This document shows positions 1-14,800 of a stretch of DNA of 64,000 nucleotides, in pieces. A program made the translations under genes and the position numbers. The notes under the pieces were generated by a model. It did no database searches and was not told where the DNA came from. It saw only the letters and a list, made by a program, of their open reading frames with translations. This stretch comes from Chromobotia macracanthus (Eukaryota; Chordata; Actinopteri; Cypriniformes; Botiidae): the NCBI GenBank assembly GCA_036877525.1, contig JAZGTH010000065.1, positions 7,599,001-7,663,000 of the forward strand, given 5' to 3'. Numbering within the stretch: the first letter of the stretch is position 1; each line of letters begins with the position of its first letter.

Positions 1-434
1 CCTTGTAAATAGCCCCAGTGAAAAAATTACCATAAAATGAATGTTTTTCAAAATAAATTTTTTTAAAAAGCCTTATTGGGTCAAACATTATTATTTATTG
101 TTTATTTTGCTGTTATGCACTTTTGCATGTGATCGATTCTTGAATACACAGCAGTTAGTTCAAGTAGTTAGAATGAATGGCTCAGTTACCTAGGATGCTT
201 TCCTGTAACTCAAAATTTGTACTAATGGCTGGTGAAGTGAGATCTCCCATGACACCATAACTCTCATTCTGAGCCATGCTGGGCTGCAGATAGTGTAGGA
301 TGAACTGATGTTGTCTAGGACTGATTGTTGTCTAGGAGAAGCATTTACACTTACACTGGCAGTAAGTTTGTTTCATAATTGCTTATTTATGGGATCATTC
401 TTTTTCATTCAGACTCAGTCAACATAGATTTATC

Positions 435-455
435 ATTATTATTATTATTATTATT
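435..455. repeat. (ATT)7 microsatellite
   Basis: Seven uninterrupted ATT units. Confidence 0.95.
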
Positions 456-3400
456 TAAACATGAATATGGATAAACGTCTCACATACAAATACAGACACA
501 TTTATGCAAAATAACTTTTTTTTGTTATCTCTGACATTGCTCATGCACCCACCACAGAATGTTTTTGTTTGGTGTATTTTATTTTTGTTTACTATTTTTT
601 TCTGTGTGACAACAGGCTGAAGTTGAAAGCAGTTTACAATTGACAGAAAGACAGAGCTAGAACACGTTTACCATTACAATTCACAAATGCCACGGTGACA
701 GCTTTGGGATATAAATAATGATTATATCCAAACATTATTAAGAAATCATATTTTTTGCCTGGTAATTTTGCATGCCTTTAATGTGTTAAGTAGTATTAAA
801 TAAAAATTATATAATCACAAATATCCTGTTTCTCTCTGACCCACACACCCACACACAAACTACAAAGGTACCAGGAAAACCCAGTAATAATGCTGACGAC
901 ATGAACAAACAACATCTGCTCATGTGTCAAGAAAAAAAAACAAAATAATAAATAATTCCATTAAGAGATGATCTTAGTGGCCAGCGGTTATTCAAATTAG
1001 CACTCCACAGCTCAAGCCTTTATAATATCTGTCCTCATTGCATGTTTAATTGGCTGGTCTATAATTTTGCATTGAGAATTAAAATTCAATGACTGAGATA
1101 ATGTAGGCATCCACTTAACCTTCACCCTTATTTTGAGCATTTTAATGACTGCCTTGCTTCAGTGACACCATCAGTGTTTATAACGCTAACGGCAAGCGCA
1201 GTATCTGGAGACTAAAAAGTGAGATCTCATTTATACACACAGCCTGTTCTTGCATTCATTTTCACTGCAAATTACCAGCCCTTGTGTTTGTTAAAGGACC
1301 TCATCTGCATTGTGCGCAGTGAGTATTTTAGACCTTGACTGAAGCCCTGGAGTGAGCACAGGAGAGAAAATCAGAAAATCCATCTTAAAAGCAAACCAGA
1401 TAAGCAGTTTAAAGCATTCAGAAAATGAGGTCCCTCTTAAAACATATACTATGGCATTCAGATGTGCTCCAAATACTGAATAATTGCTATACATGCTACA
1501 TGACATTGTATTTAGATGTGGTTTTTGTCAGATTTTTCCTGTTTTAGTTCTAAGCGCATTTTTTATGCAGCATTTGTATGCAACATTTCAGACATTATTT
1601 TCAATGCTTTTTTGGATTAGCGAATTTTCCACCATAAGGATATCTATTGTAATAATAACATCACAGTGTGAGAATGTCCTGGCAGAAAAAAAACATTGTA
1701 AATTCACCAGCAGCTGCAATTCTTTCATTGCGTTATTAAGCTCCTAATTACTTTTCCAGATTTCCCCTGGTAACACATGGCTATATCTGAACTTCTGATC
1801 TTCACAGGTTACTGCCAATTTAGCCTTCATTCAGGTGGAACATCGGGCCAAGTGTCATTCTTTTTCTGAGAATAAAAATATTATATGTAGGGACCAGCTA
1901 GCAATTATCTGAAAGGAATTAAAAGGTGTTATTACCATTAAAGGGGACAAAGAGAAAAAAATGTGACGTAATTTTTAGTGAAATTGTTCAGCTTGGGCCA
2001 TTATCTCACTCCTTTTTGTTCATTCAGCACTACCGAGAGAAAGAGTGTGCTCATGTAAGAGACTTATTTGATAGTTTATGTTGACTGGCAGTAATTTATT
2101 CCACCTACTGAGCAATGGCAAGGCATGGAAGCAGGAAGAAGGAGATAAGAAAAATTGATGAGCAGTTGGCTGGGATCTCTGCAACTATAACAGAGATATA
2201 AGAGGAAATACCTCCAGGTCATTAGAATACTGAGGGAGACAAATTGGTTTCAACCTTAAGATGTCAAACTGTGGCTACCTTCCCTCCCCAAAACTGGTGA
2301 AATCGTATGATGGGAATTAAAAAAAGTTTTAAACATAAAAATGGCTGAAATCATATTGTGTGGACTGTGGCAATAAAATATATATCTGTTGGATAGATCA
2401 ATAAAAATCACAATTATAGCTGCTCTTCTAACATTCATTTATGATGTCCAGGGGTGATAATTTAAACCATAAAAAGTTATGATTTCATTCCACTGGTGCA
2501 AATAAAAAGTAACAAACAAATCTAATATATCTAGCCATTTAAAACTAGAAAGAAAATAATTCAAAAACAGCTCAAAAATTAATTGAATGCAGAATGTGTA
2601 ATCAGATGCTTAATTATTTTGTCCTTAATTCATTTTCACTGCAGGTAAATTTTAATTACAAAAGTAAATATTTGGAATGTCACCAGAATAATATCTAAAA
2701 AAAATCTGGAAATATCTCGGAAATACCACTCAAATATGTTGACTGGTTTATATTTTGCCAACAACATTTCTGTCAACCAATCAGATTTTAAGGGTTGGTT
2801 TAAAGTTATGGTTGAGGTTAGACTTAAGGCTAAAGAAAGCAATCCATTTTTTGCCCTGGTTTTATAGTTAGGGGTAGGGTTAGATTATGCTTCTTTGACA
2901 GGAATAACTAGCTGTATATTTAAACAGATGTGTAAACATGTTTGTGTGCCTATGTCATCAGATTAGGGGCTAGCAATGTCACAAGACAGATAAAACATTA
3001 AGAAATTTTTATTCTAAAATATGGCTTAATGAAAGATAAGGCAAAGAGAAAATCTGATGAAGATCAGCGCACAAATATGGCATGAAAATATTTTCAGTTT
3101 GTTGCTCATGCTACTTTGTGGACTTTACAGATTTCGGTCTAGTCTCTAGATTTTATTGCCTGAAGAGACACAGACAACACAGTTTGTAATCTGAGCGCAA
3201 AACTCCCAGGAGTAGTACTCTTATTTACCCAATAACTCTGATACTACTACAGAAGTATTAGTACCCAATGGCCATTAAATCTTTGGTATGCAGCGGTTGT
3301 TTCATGGTTTGGCAGACTCACATACCACATAACTACCAAAGTTCATATGGAACAAAAATTTTTGTGTTGTGTTTGTGTTAATTACTTTACTCACATTTAC

Positions 3401-6075
3401 TGTCATTATGTTATAATATGAATACAAATTTTCTGACACATTAAACAACTCTATTAAACATTTTTGAAACATTTGATACGTTTTGTTTATTATCTGATCA
3501 CATAAGATTAAGAAATATCTTCAATGTGTAGTATTTTTTGTTATATTAAAAGGCCTGTGGGATCTCTGAGAGCCAAGAAAGCATGAAGGTTATATAGATT
3601 AATATCCAAATCTAAAACACAACCTCAAGTTCCAATAAGAACAATAACATAACTGCAAAAATAAATATATAAAAACAGGCATCTGGATGCATGGATGCAT
3701 GACAACATGTATTGAGGTTAAACCACAAACTGCTGTTAAGCAACAATGTGGCAATATAAGGTTGTATAGTTATATAGTGGAAAATGAATCATGTTATACA
3801 CAATTATACTATGTAGCTGAGGACAATGCAAACAAAATCAGCTAGAATGTAGCTGATTACCTCATTACCTCAGTTAAATTGTATATTACTTATTAACAGA
3901 ATCAGTACTAGGGGAATTAATTGGGGATGTGGCTGGAAAATGCAGTTTGTTGTTACTCATGATTCATGAATCAGGCACTGCATACAGGTTTGATTCTGTT
4001 TCAGGAGCATATGGATTTGCTTCTCAGCTGTTGCCTTTGAGCAACATTTATAATGCTGCTCTCCCTCATACGCTCCAAATCCGACCAAGGTAACTGAACA
4101 GACAGAGTTGCTTTGATCTGGTTTTGATATCTGCCAAAGTTTTCATCTCACAACAAAGGAGAGAGAGAAACAGGTAAGCCCTGGCCTTTTGATCTCAACC
4201 TGGACCGAGCTGTGCAGCTTCTGAAGTGGCATGGGTCATTAAAACTGCTCTGCTGTGGAAGCTTGCTTAAGTGCAGATGAGAGAACAAGGTTACAGGAGA
4301 GGACTAAGCTGTCAGGAGCATACAGCTAAGAGGCTCCTATGTCTCTGGGGTCTCAATCCATCTTCACGTGAGTCCACATTTGCTCAAAGATGATGAGTGC
4401 ACCGACCGACCTCTAACCAGCGATTTGGGACTACCTAAGGTCTGATGTCACATCACTGTGTAGGTCAAAGTAAAAATGGAACTGTGCTGAATAATGCTCT
4501 TGTATTTTCGCTGCCTGCATTATAGAGCCTTTCAGAGTAGGAAATATTTATTTGAATTAAAGCTGAAGTTTATAAAGAATTTTAAGCATCTGCTTGTTTG
4601 GTATTCGCTGTGTCAATGACCTTTGCTTTGTCTCTCTGAGACACTTTGTGGATTTATTAAGCATTTTGATGTTGCCTAAAATCACCCATCATGCCCCACA
4701 ATGCAGCTGATTCCTCCAACAACTCAATTTTGCTTTTTAATCCAAATTAGATCTTGGGTCTGTATGAAAATAATCTTGTAAAACATAATGTTTCTCATAC
4801 ATACTTGAAATCTTTGAATGTAATTTGAGACAGAATCTATTTTTTGGTGGTAGATGGCAAATCTGTCCACACCTGTCAAGAGACTAATCAATTTCTTTCC
4901 TTTTTTCTATAAGGGGGAAACCTAGTTATAGGACCACATAGTTTATTTTTATTTTTAAAAGGCAGATTGCCTTCTGGGCCCATAAATGCGTATTAAAGGC
5001 TGAAGATTGCACAGAGGGTATGATAAACATCCACACGTTTATGTGAATCTGGAAACACAAGACACAGGGGTACTTACAAATGTCTTAATATACAGATGAG
5101 CAACAGCAAAATAAATAAATAAACGAATGACAAATGAGCAAGACAAGAAGCCCATAAAACACAGCAAAAGGAAAAGGTGTATCAAAAGGAAATAGGTGTG
5201 TTTCCTGGAACACGCTGAATGTGTCTGTGTTACATGTTGTTATGGAGTGAGTTGCTACCGGACTAACTTTGATTTCTAAGCGATTGTATCAAACAGTCTC
5301 ACAGCATCCCAGAAACACACTAGTCATTGTCATTTGGGGAATGGAGAAGGAATTTCAAATGCGTAAGTCACTTAAAGTAACTAATGGACTTGCCTTACTG
5401 TAAATAGATGGACATTAAAGGGCAATGCAGATAAAAAAGTTTGAGGAACAATCAGATTCAACTTTGTTTTATTCCAGTATGAACTGGCATATTTTCTAGA
5501 CAATAAAAAAGTGAAGGATCTTACAATCTAATTATCCTCAACATCAACCCTGTGAAATACTTGTAAATGCGTCTAATGGTGCATTTTACAGAGTTCTTTC
5601 AGTGTGTATTGGACACTATTTTAGCATAGCAGATGCTTGTAGCACTGGCAGTATCACAGAAAACAATATGTCTGTAAAAACAGACACCAAAACACAGTCT
5701 GGATATTTATCAATACAGTTGTGCTAAACCAAATATCTGTAATGGTTTTAGCAGCAGGTGGGGAAACAGACCTGAAACAGTCTGGTAATAATCTGGTCTA
5801 GAGTTTTAGACTTTTCCAAGAGGAAAATAGTCTCATTCATCAAGGCTGACAGACTTTACCTAAACACCTGAGAGCTGCCACCCAATATCACATCCATTCT
5901 CATTCAGACACAGAGGGTCATAACATATAAAATACACAGACATAAAATCTTGTATATCGCTGTTTTTTCACCCATGTCTCTGTTCTAGCCATATAACATT
6001 AACAGTGTAATGCATAGCAAGATTATGATGAGAATGGCAATGATGATAATGCTGATATGGATGATGGCTGTCATA

Positions 6076-6112
6076 TTACAGTATGTCACTTAAAGATAGT
6101 GACATACTGTAA
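6076..6112. repeat. Perfect inverted repeat, 15-bp arms, 7-nt loop
   Basis: ttacagtatgtcact (6076-6090) is the exact reverse complement of agtgacatactgtaa (6098-6112), with loop taaagat. It could be a hairpin-forming site, the core of a small mobile element or a chance palindrome. Confidence 0.85.
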
Positions 6113-7780
6113 AAAAATATATAGATAGAAAGTTTCATTTCCAAAATGATTTCCATTTTATCATATCCCAAAATGCCGGTAAATGGTTAATGGATCAGTA
6201 AATGGCAGGAAAAAAAAAACAAGACAATCCTGGAGATCATGTTCCTTCTACAAGCAATGCATTTTTTATTTTCCAATAAAAAATATTGGAATATTGTATG
6301 TTGTGTTAAAATATAAAAACAACATGTAAATATATTAAAATAAAGCATGATTAACGTAAAAACTGTGTAAACATGATTTATATTAGTAGCATCAATTAGG
6401 TGGAAGCAAATCAAGATTATGCTTAGTATGAAAATCATTAATTTTTATAGGACACTGCAAGTCTAACTGGACTGGAGATTTGCCAAATTGACAGGAGACA
6501 TCTGTGAGGGTGTAATTTCTTTACTTACCAAATCCATCTTTTAATATCAGGAACTTGGACCAGTTTCTTTTAAATCCACCAAGCAAACTTTAGCTACCTT
6601 AAAATAATTCTTGATAAGTAAAAATGGCCTTCATTGCATTGTTTTCCAGGACTAATGATTAGCAACATCTTGCATGTCATATTCTAGACTGGAGCAGACT
6701 GCATAGGGGACAAATTATGCCAGCACCTCAACACAAAGTGGGAGAAATTTCTCTCTTGTGGAGAGTTCTGGGTACAGTCTGGCGCCTGCTGGTCTGAAAC
6801 AATGCAATGGGGTATAGCGAGAAATCATTTGTGGCTCGACCAATAATTTGACTAATGGATTTTATAGTATTAAAATCAAAGAATATGAACAGGCTGAATG
6901 TTCACAAAGGTTTTTAAATTCAAGATGTCTTGCAAAAACAAAAGGCACAAAATATAAAGAAGAATTATTTATGGGGTCACTATTGTAATGTGTCATTACA
7001 CATTACACGTGTCATTTAGAATAAAGATGTGGATTGCTAATTGAAGGGTGTAAAAAAAACAAATTAAAATTCATAACAGGACTAGATTGAGGTTGCACAA
7101 CAAATAAGCAACTGTCTTCAAATTTGTTACACTCTGTTGTGTTTGTTTCACCTATTGGGCAGCTTTCAGATGACAGCATTTTTTGCATCAAGACCCTGAT
7201 CAAAATGCAGCTGACATTGTGAAGAACAAGTGGACGGTGCATTTAAATGGACAACACTTGCAGTGGCTGAAGAATGCATTGAATTGAGCTTGAAATGAAG
7301 CAGGTTTCAAAGCAGGGTGGCTCGGCCTGCCATTGTTACCAAGACAGCTGAAAGAACTGTTACACAGTTGTAGTGTCTATAGAGGAACCATTTTGAGTCA
7401 TAATTCCTAAAAAAGGATTTTTGAAAACAGTTGTATTTTGTGAGATAAAACTGGCACCTCCGTACACACAGTACAACATGACATAATAAGCACAACTCGT
7501 TTTGGACTATTCCTCCTTTAAAATGGAAACTAATCATATGACTAATCATATAACTAATCACATTATTTATATACAATCTTAGCTTAAGAGCAGCATTATA
7601 GTTATAACAACACTTGCTATAGAGTTTAGCAATAAATAAATAAATACAAATAAATGTTAGATTTGTGCCTTATTTACAGTAAAGTTTAACACGCAGGTGA
7701 GATTCACTAAGAATGAAAAGTAGTTAATGGGTATGTTCCCGTTCTTGTTGTTTCAGTACCTGATTTGCTAAATGAATTAT

Positions 7781-7838
7781 CAGGTAAATGCCAGCAAATC
7801 AGCAAATCAGGTAAATGCCAGCAAATCAGGTAATGCCA
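7781..7838. repeat. Short tandem repeat, unit caggtaaatgccagcaaat
   Basis: Copies start at 7781 and 7808, with a partial copy (caggtaatgcc) at 7827. The upstream cctgatttgct at 7759-7769 is the partial inverse of agcaaatcagg. Confidence 0.8.
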
Positions 7839-9260
7839 AAATAACACATCTCAAAAATGTAGCGCTAAACGCAATGCTTGGGGCAACTTCCCATCCTGCA
7901 GGCCAGTTCTGAATACTAGGTAGCAGAGGATGTGGCAGACTACTGCATTTAACATACTTTACTAGATCTGTACAGCAGTCTGACCAGGCACATGAATTGT
8001 TTTTTTTTTTTTAAATGCTGAAAGTGTGCTGGACTATCATGCATTTGAATATATGGTTGTTTATACCACGTTTATTCATCATCTGACGAATTACTGCTGC
8101 TATGATCAATAAAAAATCCACAAAAAAGTTTTGTGGATAACACAATCTATAACAAATCTAATTTTTATTAAAAGGGGCATGTTTGCATTGAAAATTACGA
8201 CTTAATTTAAAAGCTTTCATTCCCACAACCTTCACATTTAGAGCTACAATTTCTCTTGCCATTTACATACATTTATTTTTGTCTGCTAGTAATTAAGAAG
8301 CCAGTTTCTTCACCAAAATTCTTTACACAAAAGTTGCGCTGGTTAGGGGATTCACTCAAACTGTCTGCAGATGTCTATGTAAGACACGTACAAGATGTAT
8401 ATTCACATAAATGGTGCACAGGTTAATTCTGACAAGCCAAGAACACACCGTGATGTGCCTAATAACACATTCACAGAGAGACACCTGAATGGATTTTTTT
8501 TTTTTATTTTTAGTTGGCACAACGAGTCCCTGCTAACCTCACAGCCTCACTGACAGACTGACTGTGAAGAGCAGAATTGGTCTTTGCACCTGAGCTTTGT
8601 GCCTGTCATCGATTGCTCTCTCTTCTTATATACGGCCCAAAGGCCTGTTGCTACGATGCTTTTGGTTTTCTAAACCAAGCTGAATAGGCTCTACAAAGAA
8701 ACACATTTACTGAAGAGAGATGCAGTGTTCTGAGGACACAGTGGCATTCATCTAACCTTGTTATTCTGTCCCTTAAATGAGCGTGTCCTTTCTCTCATGC
8801 CCTTTACTTTGTTTTACTCAAAGGACATAGCAAGGAAAATTCACTTTGGCATCTGCTCAGTCAACATCCAGAAACACAGCAACATTCTGTCAGATGTATA
8901 GCTTCATTTAGGCTTAATACTGCCATTTGACGATAAGAGAAAGCTACCTAACATGAGAGATTTAGCACCCACTCATGATAGCTGCTTTAAATTCCACCAT
9001 TTTATACTTTAAAAGACAAAAACACATGGGAAGTTTGTACACTGGCGATAAGAACAAAAGAAAGGAATATGATATGACTAGTGGGATCATAACCATTGCC
9101 ATGACATTGTGGGAGTTGTTAACATTTCATATGCTTGACATTCGTATGGAACATTTGCATATCTATGTACAGTATGTTGTCCTAAAATGCACCTTTTACT
9201 TGTCTCTGTATTTCAGATATAAATATGTTTTAGACCATTGTAAACCAAGGGCTCTTGTCC

Positions 9261-9315
9261 TAAATTGCATTAAAATACTAAGGATATTATTATCTTAGTA
9301 TTTGTAATGCAATTT
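9261..9315. repeat. Near-perfect inverted repeat, about 22-bp arms
   Basis: taaattgcattaaaatactaag (9261-9282) pairs with cttagtatttgtaatgcaattta (from 9294), with one bulged base; the loop is about 11 nt. No TIR or target duplication was seen around it. Confidence 0.75.
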
Positions 9316-11639
9316 AAAATCTTTATATATTTGTTTCCATTTTTATATTTTTCATTAATCTCTTAACATCATGATCTTTGTAGCCTTGCCTGATTTGTAC
9401 TTTATAAATAGCCTAATTAAAGATGTTTCATTTTGCTATGCTATTTGTATGCTATAATATGCTATTTGTTAATTGCTATATTATATATTTTTTTCTTTAT
9501 TTTTTTATTTTTTTGGTATTGTTATTTTTATAACAAAGCATATGACACTGCTTATCCACTAGTTATCCCTCTAGTTGTAAAATAATAAGTTATCCTTCTA
9601 ATATCAACAGCAGACACAAGACTCAACCAGAGAATGCTCATCATCGGGCATTCTCATCATGCTCAGGTATGCATTACAATTACCAGTAATTGTATAATGT
9701 TAATCTCACTTCCTTATGTGTACTCTGAATGGCTATGCCCAAAACCCAAAGCAACTTCTCAGTGTCTTTTGTATGCTGGTGCCTTGAACACATTTTCAAA
9801 AGATTTCTGGGCACCATAACATCACATCCACTGATCTAAAACAAACAGTAAGTAAGCTAAGGCATAACCAAGCAAATATTTAGTGACTATAATGTATATT
9901 TAAAATGTATTATTCTGTATAGTATATAATAGTATATTATATTCAGTATATTATAACGTAGTATGTTGGAAACAATAAATTTAATTCTTTTAACTGCTCT
10001 CTAGGATTCCATTTTTATTCTTTTTACCAATCGCAGAACCTCATGCACAGGATTGTTTGATATCAGGCAGTCAACAACACATCCATATTCAAAAGCAGAA
10101 TGATTGAAGAATCAGATTGAGGCATGTGAGTAGACAGGATGTGAAGCAAACATTGAATTCAGGTGTGTCTTCCTCTGAATACCGCCAGCAGTATTTTTCA
10201 GCTTTTGATTACTTTTGGCATTCTCAGGAGTTAGGAGTACTTGACATTCGAGTGGATATGCCTCTGTGCAGAACTAGATATGCGTGTTAATGATTTATGA
10301 ATTGATTACTGTATTGGGAAAATAATTAGGATTGTTCTTTAAGTCTGTGTACTAAAACTGCTGCAATTTAAACAGCACAGATTAAATGGAGCTTTTGGAC
10401 ACATTTACAAAATAAACAGTAACATGGTAAACACTAAAAGTGTGAATCCTCAAAGCTCTTAACATAAGCTGTTAAAGTGTTTATGTGGAGAGAACAGCTT
10501 TTTTGTTATAAACAGGAAAACAAAGATCACCTTCACACCTGTGCATACTCAGAACTCAGAACTATTTCCATTTTGAAGTCTCAGTTATCCTCACGGGCAC
10601 AGAAACTTTTTGAATTTGTATTTTTAGTATAACACTCAGATCAGACAGAAGTTCATCTGCGCTTGTGTACTGTATGTCTTGCTTGTTCTAATCCATTTAT
10701 CTGTCTGCATTGGTCAGTCTTTGAAATGTAATAACTTTTATTTATTTTGAACTTAACTTTTATTTTATTTATTTTACAATTAACTTTTTTGTAATTGTAA
10801 AATAACTTGTTATTGACAGGGCCACAGATCAGATACACCACAGGTTTAGTATTGATCAGTAAAAAAAATCTGCATCATTCCTGTCAGTGACTAGACCACC
10901 TGCAAGCCATTGTGCTCACGATCATTTATCTTTCAACTGCTAAAAGCTGAACTAGCAATTAATACAACCCAAACACATAGGTATCAAAACAATCCAGAAA
11001 CAAGCTGCTGTCCTTCATTTACTCACCACAAAACTTTTAAACTTCTGCTGCAATTAACACCAGACTGTAAATTTGAGCTCCGGTCACTAAACAGAAGCAC
11101 TCAGTACTGGAGTAGTTTCAGAAAAGATGGACTCATGTTTATGTAACAAGAATAGTTTTCGGTTATGATTTTTTTATGATTCGGGAATGGTTTTATTTTT
11201 TTTTTTTCATTTTGCTAATGGAATTTACAGAATATGTTTAAAATATGTTGGCATTTTCCTTGTGCATTTTAGAGTTGATCGCAATTGGAATAAGTATATT
11301 AAACTGAGCTCTTAATAAGAAAAATAATGATAAACTTTGCTTTTAAAATTAGTTTTATCTGTATGTTTTTATTATTTAAATTTGATTAAGATTATTTGTT
11401 TCATATGTTAATTTGAATGTTTTTAAGATTTGTTTGGAGGGCTGCTTTATTTGCCTTATTGATTCCCATGTCACGTTCACCATGTACACAAACTTTGAAA
11501 TGGGATACCACTTTTTAAACGTTTATTATTATTATTGTTATAACGTTTATCATCATGTATGTTGTTTTGTTTTTTTGTTTTAGTAATTGTAAAAAAAGAG
11601 AGTCAAAAAGGAGTGGGAATAAAAGTTACACGCTTGGGA

Positions 11640-11860
11640 TTACAGCTGTTCCCTGAGCCGCATTTAAACCTCCTCAGCTGCATCATCTTATCAATCACCT
11701 GCTAAGCACTCGGGACAACTCTGAATACGTTAATTTTCACTGATGTCAGCCACAAAGGGAGACAACATGAAATACGAGCAAAGCCCTGGTGAAGGGCTTT
11801 CTTTGACTCAACTGAAACCAATCGCAAATGCATTAATTCCACGCAGCTGCAGAACAGAAT
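11640..11860. promoter_or_regulatory. Candidate conserved non-coding block in the 3' flank
   Basis: Balanced-composition stretch (includes cacctgctaagcactcggga and a pair of inverted words agccctggtgaagggct) within very AT-rich DNA. No open frame. Could be a distal enhancer; unverified. Confidence 0.2.
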
Positions 11861-14800
11861 TGTAATCTTTCTTTTCTTCCTTTTTTTCTTGTGGCTGTCT
11901 TAGCATAATGCTGCTGTGTCTTAGCAAGAAGCCTTCAGGCAGTTAGCATTGCTTACTGACAGCAGGCTTTTGTGCACCTAAAGGAACTTTCCTATAAAGG
12001 GCTTCTTAAAATCAGGGCTGGGAATGTATGTCTCTCACGTCACGTCTCTACAAGGTCACGTGCTGAGACCACTAAAAATGGAGCGATGAAGTCCATTAAA
12101 CTCTAAGCAAACTCATCATTTATATAAGTATATCATTTTAACCTAAAATATTTATTATTCTATTGAATGTTCTGCATCCTTAAAATGCATAAACAGGCCC
12201 TTCGGAGTACACACTTAGTATCTATTGACCTTCTTTTGGTTGACAATAGGCAGAGGATCATGGAGATTATAGGCACTTTTATGCCACTCATTGCATGCGG
12301 TCGAAAAGCAGTTCGGAAGCATTTTTGTCATGCCAGCAAATATGAATAATAACAATCCCTGGTGTATCATAATTACCGCAACCTTGCAGACCCCAGAAAG
12401 GGCATACCAGCCACAGCTATGTCTTATATATTATAAAAACTATATACTGTAAAAGCATAAACATAGATTAAGGCCCATTGAAAATCACAATAGACCAATA
12501 TATTATAACTAAATTAAATTTAGAAGGAAACTACATTAATTATACCTAGATTATAATTTAATTAAACTTAGAAACTAAGTTTATAAACTTGTTGACAAAC
12601 ATTATAAAGCCTCTTTCAACAAAACTCTTACAATAGGTCTTACAAAACAATCAGTTTGATACTATTTGAAACTGTAGGAGTGCTCTGGTATATTTATTCT
12701 CTGAGTAAAATGTCCCAAAGAATATAAAGTACAGTGACAGAAAATGACGCAAAGACTTAAAGGACAAAAATAATTAATTTTTGACAACAATCAAAATCAA
12801 ATAGTTTAGGATCTTTATGTCATGAAAAATATAAATGAGCCTTTAGGTATTTGTATGGCTTGAAACTGCTGACAAAAGGAACAGAATAATTGGTTTTGTG
12901 AATTTGCCCATATAATCTTTGTATGATACAGGTAACAAGATTTGGCTTGCAATGAGGGGCTCGAGGATAAGACTTAACTCAAGCTCTAATTTCCCCCTTT
13001 GGACTACTGAACAGGAAATTAAAATAGGGCAGAGATTTTAGAAATGAAGAAGTTGGGCGAGAGGAGGGATGCTGGAAGAACTGTCTCCAGAGTTTGATTA
13101 AAAAATAACAGGTATTGTCTTCCAGTATTATATAATTGCTACCTTCTAACATTGACAGTAATGTGAAGCTTTGACCTTTGTAGCCCCTCCTCCGGGGTAT
13201 TTCCTGGGAATTTATTTTCAATAACATACTGGGCTACAGGGAAATAACAGTTTGAGGACCTGAGAGATTGACAATGGAAACAGGCCAATTAAATTCCAAG
13301 AATCAATATTCAAAACTGCTTTGTTAAATGAATATGTGTGTTGCCAAAAGAAAAAAATGATGAGTGCACTATAAAAGAGAGTGAAAGAATGAAAAGAGTA
13401 AATATTTCCATTACATAGCCTATTATCTAATCAAAATATTTACAAGGTAGATGGGTTGTCACTGTAGTGTTACAATATTTCATGTGTTACACTACACTAC
13501 ACAGTGTGTCAAAATACTGTCAACCATGTGTGTTTTTTACATGTCCATTTTTGCAATGTAGTTTGCACTTAAAAATGAATAAGAGGACAGTATGGTGTGC
13601 ATTCATTTTAACCATGCACACACAGACATGTTTTCTGACATTAACACATTTACTTTGTTGAAGTCTAGCTATATAGGCCTACTTATATATTTTCTCTTTA
13701 AGCAAACAACTACAAACCTTTATTACACTGTTGGCTGGGAACCATTTGTTATAACTTTGAAGGGCTTTATTGTGACTTTCCAATTAATGACTTAAGGCTT
13801 AATTTGATCTTTTCTTTTGGATAAATATAAGGTGTCATTTTCCCCTAGTAGCCAAAAAAGCAGTGGTTCAAAAATTAGAATGAGAAAATAATCAAAAGTA
13901 CAAAACTAATACTACAAAATATGACATAAAAGATATAATGTGTAAACTTCAATTTTTGTTATAAAACTGACCAACAGCACCACCAAAAACAGTGTCTCTT
14001 TTGCCTCCCTTGAGCTCACTGCATTCACATTCAGATCCTAAGTGCAGTGTTAAAACAGTGTAAACATTAAGTGGAACAAAAAAGTTTACAAAAAAAGCTA
14101 AAAGTTGACTTTTACCTCCTTGTTTGAAAATTTTTGTAGGTAAAACCAATACATTTTCCCAAACAATATTCTTAAAAAAGTGGGTAGAAGTATATTTTGA
14201 GAAATTCATATTCCTCACCCTCAAAATAGGTGAGAACACCTAGTTTTATTTTTACAATCATTAGGCATGTCTTACTTTCAGTCAGGCCTAATGGGAAACC
14301 TTGAGGATCCCTTCTGCTGATTTTCTAAACCTCCCACTATTGTTATCGACCCAACATTCTCCCCAGACAGAGAAATATTTAAGATGTAATGGAGATCCCT
14401 CCATTGCATGGCTATTTACTTCCCAGAGAACTCACATTTTGATCATTCATTTGATCATTGAGCCCAGCCGTCTGTGGTAATGCTTCATTTGCATCAGTTT
14501 TAGTGCTAATGTTGTCAACTTCAAGTTCAGCACAGATCATCTTTTGCCAATTTAATATTTTGACCTATTTAAAAACTTGCTGTTTTCTGATCTGAACACC
14601 AAACTAAATCAATGGATTCTCTTTGGTCCCTTATCATGAAAGGCTTCGATCTGATGAAATGAACTGTGCAGTGATCTTCAGAATGACCTTGAGTTTCTAA
14701 ACACTAACCCAGAAAAAAGAGATTTAGCTCATTCTTGCATCATATAACATCCAGAACAATGAGTGACTGCATGCACAATACTGGAGGTCCAGAAGTAAAG

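Noticed and set aside
2790..2890. Interstitial telomere-like repeat (gttaggggtagggttag)
   Set aside because: Only two or three imperfect TTAGGG-like units; not a telomeric array.
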